The notes beneath the pieces were generated by a model, which saw nothing but the letters and a program-made list of their open reading frames with translations, had not been told where the DNA came from and ran no database searches. Both the position numbers and the translations under genes were made by a program. Below, piece by piece: positions 57,577-64,000 of a stretch of 64,000 nucleotides of DNA. Within the stretch, counting starts at the first letter, position 1. Every line of letters begins with the position of its first letter. Source of the stretch: Planctomonas psychrotolerans (lineage in GTDB: Bacteria; Actinomycetota; Actinomycetes; Actinomycetales; Microbacteriaceae); the NCBI RefSeq assembly GCF_008642235.1, contig NZ_SJEV01000001.1, positions 62,001 to 126,000 on the forward strand, in the 5' to 3' direction.

Positions 57577-58542
57577 CTACCGGACGCGGGTCGGCAGCAG
57601 GTCGGCGTGGAGTCGCGCCAGGTCGGCCGCTCCGACGACGCCCGCGTCGTTCACCAGTTCCGCGATCCGGAAGTCGGGCTCGGGGTGGTAGCCCCGTGCG
57701 GGGAGGTGGGCGGCGTACGCCTCGCGGATGGGATCGAGCAGCAGGTCGCCGGCCTGGGCCACGCCACCGCCGAACACGAACAGTTGCGGGTCGAGGATCG
57801 CACCGAGGCTCGCGCACGCCTCGCCGAGCGACGTGCCGAGTTGCCGGAGCGCTCCGATCGCGCCGGGGTCGCCCGCGATGATCAGCGCGCTCACGTCGGC
57901 GCCGGTGAGGACTCCGGCTTCGCTGCGACGCTCGGCGAGGGCGCCGCCGTGCGGGCCGCCCAGGTCGGCGAGCTCGTTCGCGATGCGGAGGAGTGCCCGG
58001 CCCGATCCGTACTGCTCGATGCACCCGTGCGCCCCGCAGCCGCAGGGCAGCCCGCCGGGCACGACCCGCATGTGTCCGAGTTCGGCCCCGGCACCGAAGC
58101 CGCCGCGGAACAGACGGTCACCGGCGACGATCGCGCCGCCCACGCCGGTGCCTATGGTGAGCATCACCATGTCGCTGACGAGCCGTCCGGCGCCGTAGCG
58201 GAACTCGGCCCACCCCGCGGCGTTCGCGTCGTTCTCGACGATGATCGGCAGCGGGATGCGCGCCTCGAGCTTGTCCCGGAAGGGCTCGTTGCGCCAGTTG
58301 ATGTTCGGCGCGTAGTAGACGGTCGACTGGGCGGCATCGATGAACCCCGCGGCGGCCACACCCACCGCGGCGACCGGCTCCCCCACCGACAGGCGCTCGA
58401 CCATCGCGACCACGGTGTCGACGATCGAGTCCGGGGATCCCGCCGGCGTGGGCTGGCGGTCCTCGCGGAGGATCGTGCCGAGGTCGTCGACCAGGGCGCC
58501 CGCGATCTTGGTGCCGCCGATGTCGATTCCTACTGAATGCAC
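57577..58542 (-). CDS. glk: ROK family glucokinase
   Basis: A 321-aa ROK sugar kinase. The phosphate-1 motif is IDIGGTKIAGALVD, the sugar-binding VENDANAAGWAEF contains the catalytic Asp, GTGVGGAIVAG is the second phosphate site, and the zinc signature is PCGCGAHGCIEQYGSG. No N-terminal HTH is present, so it is an enzyme rather than a repressor. Similar actinobacterial ROK proteins phosphorylate glucose; other hexoses are possible. The GTG at 58542 has GGAGAG upstream. It is divergent from fadD. Confidence 0.9.
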   Translation of the reverse strand: MHSVGIDIGGTKIAGALVDDLGTILREDRQPTPAGSPDSIVDTVVAMVERLSVGEPVAAVGVAAAGFIDAAQSTVYYAPNINWRNEPFRDKLEARIPLPIIVENDANAAGWAEFRYGAGRLVSDMVMLTIGTGVGGAIVAGDRLFRGGFGAGAELGHMRVVPGGLPCGCGAHGCIEQYGSGRALLRIANELADLGGPHGGALAERRSEAGVLTGADVSALIIAGDPGAIGALRQLGTSLGEACASLGAILDPQLFVFGGGVAQAGDLLLDPIREAYAAHLPARGYHPEPDFRIAELVNDAGVVGAADLARLHADLLPTRVR

Positions 58543-58691
58543 GGGACTACTCTCCGGGGGCGAAGGGGACGGGAAGGGGGTTATGGAACTGGGGCGTGCG
58601 CAGCACGAAAGTGCCGGGACGACACCGATTCGAGACCCCGCCTACAGGCTAGAGTATTGGACATCACCCGACCGGTACCGAAGGAGTTGCC

Positions 58692-60518
58692 GTGAAGCAA
58701 TACGACGTGCCCGCCCTCGTAGAGGCCGACCCGGACGCGAATGCGACGGACCTGCTCCTGCAGCGCGTGGCGGAGACGCCCGACCTCGCCCTGTTCGCCC
58801 TGCCCACCGAATCCGGGGGCTGGAAGGACGTGACGGCGTCGGAGTTCCTCGCCCAGGTTCGTGCTCTTGCGAAGGGGTTGATCGCCGCGGGAATCGAACC
58901 CGGCGACAAGATCGGGTTGATGTGCAAGACGCGGTACGAGTGGACGCTCATCGACTTCGCGACCTGGTTCGCCGGCGCCGTGCTCGTCCCGGTGTACGAG
59001 ACGTCCTCGCCGAGCCAGGTGCAGTGGAACCTGATCGACTCGGGTGCCGTCGCCATGATCGTGGAGACCCCCGACCACTTCCTCCGCTTCGACGAGATCC
59101 GTGCGGATGCGCCGCTCGTCAGCAAGGTCTGGCAGGTCGACCTCGGCGACCTCGACAAGCTCGCCGCATCGGGCACCGGCGTGTCCGACGATGAGGTGGA
59201 ACGTCGCCGGTCGCTCGCGAAGGGCAGCGACCTCGCCACCCTCATCTACACGTCGGGCAGCACCGGTCGCCCGAAGGGGTGCGTGCTCACGCACTCGAAC
59301 TTCGTGGAGCTGAGCCGCAACGCCGCCCGTGCCATCCCCGAGGTCATCCGTCCGGGGTCCACCACCCTGCTGTTCATCACCACCGCGCACATCTTCGCTC
59401 GGTTCATCGCCGTCCTGTCGGTGCACGGCGGAGTGAAGGTCGGTCACCAGCCCGACACGAAGCAGCTGCTGCCCTCGATGGGATCGTTCAAGCCCACCTT
59501 CCTGCTCGCGGTCCCCCGGGTGTTCGAGAAGGTGTACAACTCGGCCGAGCAGAAGGCCGAGGCCGCCGGCAAGGGCAAGATCTTCCGTCACGCGGCGGAT
59601 GTCGCGGTGGAGCACTCCAAGGCCGTCGACGCCGGACACGTGCCGTTCAAGCTGAAGGCGCAGTTCGCCCTCTTCGACAAGCTCGTCTACAGCAAGCTGC
59701 GAGCGGCCATGGGCGGCAACGTGGAGTACGCCGTATCGGGGTCCGCCCCGCTCGGGCTCCGGCTCGGCCACTTCTTCCGCAGCCTCGGCATCACCATCCT
59801 CGAGGGCTACGGTCTCACCGAGACCACGGCGCCGGTCTCCGTCGGAAGGCCGTCCACCTTCAAGATCGGCTCCACCGGCCCGGCGCTGCCGGGGGTGTCC
59901 ATCCGCATCGCGGATGACGGCGAGATCCAGGTGCGCGGCATCAACGTGTTCGACGGCTACTGGAACAACCCGGCGGCGACCGCGGAGGTCATGGACGGCG
60001 AGTGGTTCAAGACGGGCGATATCGGCACCGTGGACGAGGAGGGCTACCTCTCCATCACCGGGCGCAAGAAGGAGATGCTCGTGACCGCCGGCGGGAAGAA
60101 CGTCGCCCCGGCGGCGCTCGAGGACCCGATCCGCGCCAACCCCATCATCGGACAGGTGATCGTGGTGGGCGACAACCGCCCGTTCATCAGTGCCCTCGTC
60201 ACCCTCGACCCCGAGATGCTGCCCGTGTGGCTGAAGAACAACGGCGAGGACGAGCACATGCCGATTACCGAGGCGGCGAAGCACCCGGTCGTGCTGGCCG
60301 AGGTGCAGCGGTCGGTGGACCTCGCGAACGCGCATGTCTCGCGGGCGGAGTCCATCCGCAAGTTCGTGGTGCTGCCCACGGAGCTCACCGAGGCGAGCGG
60401 TCACCTCACGCCCAAGATGTCGATCAAGCGCGCCATCATCGTGAACGACTTCGCGAGCGTGATCGACTCGATGTACGTATCGGCGCCCGTCACCGAGGGC
60501 CACTCGCTGAACTTCTGA
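58692..60518 (+). CDS. fadD: Long-chain fatty acid-CoA ligase (FadD15-like)
   Basis: A 608-aa AMP-forming acyl-CoA synthetase. The P-loop is YTSGSTGRPKGCVLTHSN, the A5 region GYGLTETTAPVSVG, FKTGDIGTVDEEGYLSITGR with the hinge Asp/Arg, and KEMLVTAGGKNVAP before the C-terminal lid. It activates long-chain fatty acids for lipid synthesis or degradation. The GTG at 58692 has AAGGAG at good spacing. It resembles Rv2187 (fadD15), found in the same neighbourhood in mycobacteria. It ends 35 nt from the convergent def gene. Confidence 0.93.
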   Translation: MKQYDVPALVEADPDANATDLLLQRVAETPDLALFALPTESGGWKDVTASEFLAQVRALAKGLIAAGIEPGDKIGLMCKTRYEWTLIDFATWFAGAVLVPVYETSSPSQVQWNLIDSGAVAMIVETPDHFLRFDEIRADAPLVSKVWQVDLGDLDKLAASGTGVSDDEVERRRSLAKGSDLATLIYTSGSTGRPKGCVLTHSNFVELSRNAARAIPEVIRPGSTTLLFITTAHIFARFIAVLSVHGGVKVGHQPDTKQLLPSMGSFKPTFLLAVPRVFEKVYNSAEQKAEAAGKGKIFRHAADVAVEHSKAVDAGHVPFKLKAQFALFDKLVYSKLRAAMGGNVEYAVSGSAPLGLRLGHFFRSLGITILEGYGLTETTAPVSVGRPSTFKIGSTGPALPGVSIRIADDGEIQVRGINVFDGYWNNPAATAEVMDGEWFKTGDIGTVDEEGYLSITGRKKEMLVTAGGKNVAPAALEDPIRANPIIGQVIVVGDNRPFISALVTLDPEMLPVWLKNNGEDEHMPITEAAKHPVVLAEVQRSVDLANAHVSRAESIRKFVVLPTELTEASGHLTPKMSIKRAIIVNDFASVIDSMYVSAPVTEGHSLNF

Positions 60519-60553
60519 GCGGTGGAACGTCCGAAGGCGGGTGCGCGGGGCGG

Positions 60554-61045
60554 CTAGAACCAGTCGCTTTCGCGCACCTGCTTCATCGCCTCGCGACGGC
60601 TCGGCTTGTCGAGCCGGTCGAGGTAGAGAAGGCCGTCGAGGTGGTCGACCTCGTGCTGGAAGGCCTGCGCGAGAACACCCGTGCCGCTGAGTTCGACCGT
60701 GGTGCCGTCGAGGTCGATTCCGCGAATCGTGGCCTCCGGATGCCGCATCGTCGGGAACCACAGAGTGGGCACCGACAGGCATCCCTCGTCGACGAGTTCC
60801 GGTTCACCGCGCAACTCCACGATCTCGGGGTTCAGCAAATAGCCGAACGACTCCCCCACGTTGTAACTGAACGCGCGGAGGTTCACCCCGATCTGCGGCG
60901 CGGCGACACCGGCCCGCCCTTCCAGCCGCACGCTGTCGAGCAGATCCGCTACGAGCGAGCGCACTCCGTCATCGATGTCGACGATCTCCGCCGATCGGGT
61001 CTTCAGCACGGGGTCACCGAAGAGTCGGATCTGTCGTTCGGTCAC
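60554..61045 (-). CDS. def: Peptide deformylase
   Basis: A 163-aa metalloenzyme that removes the N-formyl group from new proteins. The three motifs are AGVAAPQIGV (motif I), EGCLSVP with metal Cys C89 and QHEVDHLDG (H131, E132, H135). The GTG at 61045 overlaps the mtr stop as GTGA, so it is probably co-translated. Motif I has an Ala-Val in place of the usual Gly-Leu, a mild variation. An extra def copy elsewhere is likely, as in many actinobacteria. Confidence 0.94.
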   Translation of the reverse strand: MTERQIRLFGDPVLKTRSAEIVDIDDGVRSLVADLLDSVRLEGRAGVAAPQIGVNLRAFSYNVGESFGYLLNPEIVELRGEPELVDEGCLSVPTLWFPTMRHPEATIRGIDLDGTTVELSGTGVLAQAFQHEVDHLDGLLYLDRLDKPSRREAMKQVRESDWF

Positions 61046-62487
61046 TCGGGTGCTCCTTCATTCGCCGCGGACGCGCCACGCTCGACGAGCGCAGCCTCGG
61101 CCTTCAGCAGTGCGTTCTCGACGATCTCGGTGGCCGCGGGATGCGGCCAGTACTGCCCGCGCGCGAGTCCGCGCACCGAGGTACCGGAACTGGCGGCCTG
61201 GATCAGCGGCTGCAGCAGGATGCTCGCGTCCGGACCGAGGATGTGTGCACCGAGCAGCTGCCCGGTGCGTGCGTCGACCACGAGCTTACAGAAGCTCGTG
61301 GTGTCCTCGAGCGCCCACCCCCACGCCGTGTCGCCGTAGTTCTGCACGACGACGACCGGATCCCTGCCGGTCGCCCGAGCGTCGCGCTCGGTGACCCCGA
61401 AGGACGCGACCTGGGGCCTGGAGAAGATTGCCGCGGGGATCGGCCCCGGATCCGCGCGCACCGGCGATTCGGCGTGCAGAAGATTGTGCTGCACCGCCCT
61501 TGCCTGCGCGTTCGCGACGTGCTTCAGCTGCGCGGCCGAGCAGACGTCACCGAGAGCGAACACCGAGGACAGCGGGCGTCCTCCACTCAGAACGTGCTGG
61601 TACTCGTCGACGGCGAGCAGGCCGTGGTCGGCGAGATCGAAGCCCACATCGGCCGCGCCGAGTGTGTCCGTGTTGGGCACCCGGCCGATCGCCACGAGCA
61701 CCGCGTCGACGGACAGGACGGCACCGGAGTCGAGGGCGACGCGCACCCCGTCCTCCGTCCGGTCGATCGCGTGCACGGAGCTCTCGGTCACCAGGTCCCA
61801 GGACTCGGCGGCGAGCCCGGTGAAGCGCTCGGAGACGGAGTCGTCGGCCGAGGCCAGGAGGCGCGATCCGCGGATGACCTGGGTCACCGCGACGCCCAGC
61901 GCGTCGAACACGTGCGCGAACTCGCACGCGACGTACCCGCCGCCCACGATGAGGAGGGACGACGGGAGACGATCGATGCGCATGATCGAGTCGGAGTCGT
62001 GGATGCCGCCCGCCGCTGCGGAGGCGACGGCGACGGGAAGCGGCCTCGGACGGGAGCCGGCCGCGATGACGATGCGGGACCCGCGGATGCGTACGCCGCT
62101 CGCGCCGACCAGCTCGGTCGGCGCCACGAAGCGGAACGTCTCGCGGAACAGCGTCACGTTCGCGCTGCCGAAACGGCGGTACTCCAGCCCGGATTCGCTG
62201 ATGGAGTCCGTGCGGCCGAATATCCGATCCCGGATGCGCAGCCACTCCGCCCCCGGGGTGACGTCGGTGAGCCCGAACCGCTCGCGGTCCGCACCGGCCA
62301 CCGCCAGGTCGGCCACGTGCACGAACATCTTGGTCGGGATGCACCCGGCATTGAGGCAGGTGCCCCCGAAGTGCTCTCCGTCGTCGATCAACGCCACCGA
62401 GAGCCCGTCGAACCGGTCATCGAGGATCGAGTTGCCGGACCCCGCGCCCACGATGATCAGGTCGAAGGCGAGGGCGTCCTCATTCAC
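61042..62487 (-). CDS. mtr: Mycothione reductase
   Basis: A 481-aa FAD disulfide reductase that keeps mycothiol reduced using NADPH. The FAD motif IIVGAGSGNS, redox pair C44/C49 in GGTCLNAGCIPTKMF, NAD(P) motif LLIVGGGYVACEFAHVF, and the dimer-interface end GQYWPHPAATEIVENAL with the His-Glu pair are characteristic. GSGNS and the WPHPA ending separate mycothione reductase from lipoamide dehydrogenase. Mycothiol is found only in actinobacteria. The GTG at 62487 lacks a clear ribosome binding site. Confidence 0.92.
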   Translation of the reverse strand: MNEDALAFDLIIVGAGSGNSILDDRFDGLSVALIDDGEHFGGTCLNAGCIPTKMFVHVADLAVAGADRERFGLTDVTPGAEWLRIRDRIFGRTDSISESGLEYRRFGSANVTLFRETFRFVAPTELVGASGVRIRGSRIVIAAGSRPRPLPVAVASAAAGGIHDSDSIMRIDRLPSSLLIVGGGYVACEFAHVFDALGVAVTQVIRGSRLLASADDSVSERFTGLAAESWDLVTESSVHAIDRTEDGVRVALDSGAVLSVDAVLVAIGRVPNTDTLGAADVGFDLADHGLLAVDEYQHVLSGGRPLSSVFALGDVCSAAQLKHVANAQARAVQHNLLHAESPVRADPGPIPAAIFSRPQVASFGVTERDARATGRDPVVVVQNYGDTAWGWALEDTTSFCKLVVDARTGQLLGAHILGPDASILLQPLIQAASSGTSVRGLARGQYWPHPAATEIVENALLKAEAALVERGASAANEGAPE

Positions 62488-62547
62488 CTCGGAAGGACAC
62501 GGCGTGCGTGCCGCGGGAGTCGACGGTGCCGAACGGTGCGCGTCCGA

Positions 62548-64000
62548 TCACGGCTCCACGATCACGAGCAGGTCCCCGGCGTCCACCTGCTGGGTGGCCG
62601 GCACGGCGAGGCGGGTGACGCGACCGGCGATGGACGACGTGATCGCGGCCTCCATCTTCATGGCCTCGATCGACGCGACGGGCTGCCCCGCGGTGACCAC
62701 GGCACCCACCTCGACCTTCAGGGTCACGACGCCCGAGAACGGGGCCGCAACATGTCCGGAGTTCGCCAGATCCGCCTTCTCGGCGCTCTTCGACTCCACC
62801 TTGATGCTGCGGTCCCGCACGAACACCGGGCGGAGCTGACCGTTCACGATCGTCATGACCGTGCGCATCCCGCGACTGTCCGCGTCACCCACCGCTTCGA
62901 GGCCGATGAACATCTCGACGCCCTTCGCAATGCGGACGACGTGCTCCTCGCCCTGTCGCAGCCCGTACAGGTAGTCGATGGTGTTCACGACGGACAGGTC
63001 GCCGAAGAGCTCGCGGATCTCGAGGAACTGCTTGGTGGGTTGCGGGAAGAGCAACCGGTTGAGCGTGGATCGGCGCACGGTGCTGCTGCCGCCCTCGAGC
63101 GCCTCGCGGTCCTCGGTGGAGATCTCCTGCTCGCGCACCTTGACGTCGCGACCCTCCAGCACCTTGGTGCGGAACGGCTCCGGCCATCCACCCGGCAGGT
63201 CGCCGAGTTCGCCGGCCATGAACCCGATCACCGAGTCGGGGATGTCGTAGTTCTGCGGGTTCTCGGCGAAGTCCTTCGGATCGGCCTTCGCTGCCGCGAG
63301 CTGCAGGGCGAGGTCGCCCACCACCTTCGACGACGGGGTCACCTTCGGAATGCGGCCGAGGATGTTGTTCGCGGCGGCGTACATGTCCTCGATCAGCTCG
63401 AAGTCGTCGGCAAGGCCGAGGGCGATGGCCTGCTGCCGCAGATTGGAAAGCTGCCCGCCCGGGATCTCGTGCTTGTACACGCGTCCCGTCGGTCCCGGCA
63501 GTCCGGACTCGAACGGGGCGTAGACCTGGCGCACGGACTCCCAGTACGGCTCGAGATCGCTGACGGCCTGCAGCGAGATGCCGGTGTCCCGCTCGGTGTG
63601 CGCGAGCGCGGCGACGAGCGCGGAGAACGAGGGCTGGCTGGTGGTGCCGGCCATCGGTGCGCTGGCGACGTCGACCGCGTCGGCCCCGGCGCGGCTCGCG
63701 GCGAGGAGCGTGGCGAGCTGACCGCCCGCGGTGTCGTGGGTGTGCACGTGCACGGGCACGTCGAAACGCTCGCGGAACGCGGTTACCAGCTTCTCCGCGG
63801 CCGACGGACGCAGGAGCCCGGCCATGTCCTTGATCGCGAGTACGTGCGCGCCCGCGTCGACGATCGTGTCGGCGAGCCGCAGGTAGTAGTCGAGGGTGTA
63901 CAGGTCCTCGCCCGGGTTCATGAGGTCGCCCGTGTAGCAGACGGCGACCTCGGCGACACCGGTACCGGTGGCGAGCACCGACTCGATCGCCGGCCGCATC
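62548..64000 (-). CDS. pyc: Pyruvate carboxylase, C-terminal part (cut by window edge)
   Basis: The reading frame is open to the right edge, so this is the last ~484 residues of a protein usually about 1130 long. Visible parts are the end of the carboxyltransferase barrel (CYTGDLMNP, HVHTHDTAGGQLATLLAA with metal His, APMAGTTSQPS), the PYC_OADA-like domain (FPQPTKQFLEIRELFGD), and the biotin carrier domain with the biotinylated Lys in SIEAMKMEAAI. The biotin carboxylase half lies outside. The enzyme makes oxaloacetate from pyruvate and bicarbonate. The ATG at 63999 is internal, not the start. Confidence 0.94.
   Translation of the reverse strand, partial: MRPAIESVLATGTGVAEVAVCYTGDLMNPGEDLYTLDYYLRLADTIVDAGAHVLAIKDMAGLLRPSAAEKLVTAFRERFDVPVHVHTHDTAGGQLATLLAASRAGADAVDVASAPMAGTTSQPSFSALVAALAHTERDTGISLQAVSDLEPYWESVRQVYAPFESGLPGPTGRVYKHEIPGGQLSNLRQQAIALGLADDFELIEDMYAAANNILGRIPKVTPSSKVVGDLALQLAAAKADPKDFAENPQNYDIPDSVIGFMAGELGDLPGGWPEPFRTKVLEGRDVKVREQEISTEDREALEGGSSTVRRSTLNRLLFPQPTKQFLEIRELFGDLSVVNTIDYLYGLRQGEEHVVRIAKGVEMFIGLEAVGDADSRGMRTVMTIVNGQLRPVFVRDRSIKVESKSAEKADLANSGHVAAPFSGVVTLKVEVGAVVTAGQPVASIEAMKMEAAITSSIAGRVTRLAVPATQQVDAGDLLVIVEP

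Overview
The window is high-GC DNA from an actinobacterium, most likely Microbacteriaceae or a close relative. It encodes mycothione reductase, Wag31-type DivIVA, SepF without FtsA, the actinobacterial qcrCAB/ctaCDEF respiratory branch, DUF3043 and DUF3040 membrane proteins, an Rv2175c-type regulator and class II DAHP synthase. Many starts are GTG, several genes look leaderless, and long stretches are joined by ATGA/GTGA overlaps. The family assignment is an inference; no species is claimed.

Layout. 1-5.4 kb: a small unknown gene, a hairpin-rich intergenic region, an APH-like phosphotransferase, a VOC protein, a lipoprotein and a PTS-dependent dihydroxyacetone kinase operon (dhaKLM, with HPr fused to DhaM), divergent from glpK (5.6-7.1 kb). 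7.1-13.4 kb: trpD divergent from ctaE-qcrC-qcrA-qcrB, then rlmA. 13.4-19.7 kb (minus): a GAF-GGDEF-EAL protein, a GNAT enzyme, ctaC-ctaD-ctaF and erpA. 19.9-25.5 kb: M20 peptidase, DUF3043 protein, pyrD, nrdR, hisD and a flavin reductase. 25.5-25.8 kb: an intergenic region made almost wholly of a 23-nt repeat. 25.8-49.3 kb (all minus): dnaE, rluD, lspA, divIVA, yggT, sepF, yggS, ftsZ, ftsQ, murC, murG, ftsW, murD, mraY, murF, murE, ftsI, an FtsL-like gene, rsmH and mraZ, i.e. a complete actinobacterial division and cell wall (dcw) cluster read from mraZ. 49.6-64 kb: DUF3040 protein, polyprenyl synthase, Rv2175c-like regulator, LysM protein, PASTA kinase, aroG, plsC, ROK glucokinase, fadD, def, mtr and the 3' part of pyruvate carboxylase.

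Functional links. Proteins of the cytochrome bc1 complex and aa3 oxidase lie in two facing blocks with the Fe-S carrier erpA nearby. The dcw cluster covers lipid II synthesis (murCDEFG, mraY), septal polymerisation (ftsW, ftsI) and septum placement (ftsZ, sepF, divIVA), and a PASTA kinase, a LysM protein and a polyprenyl diphosphate synthase follow just outside it. Much of the gene order corresponds to M. tuberculosis Rv2145c-Rv2204c, in rearranged blocks.

No defence system, prophage, insertion sequence, CRISPR array, tRNA or rRNA was seen. The less explained signals are non-coding or subtle: the multi-hairpin region at 0.36-0.66 kb with an operator-like palindrome on a putative -10, direct-repeat MraZ-type boxes upstream of mraZ, the 23-nt array abutting the dnaE stop, a G-tract/heptamer tract after the PASTA kinase, and a MurE whose substrate-selecting DNPR motif reads YHPR.
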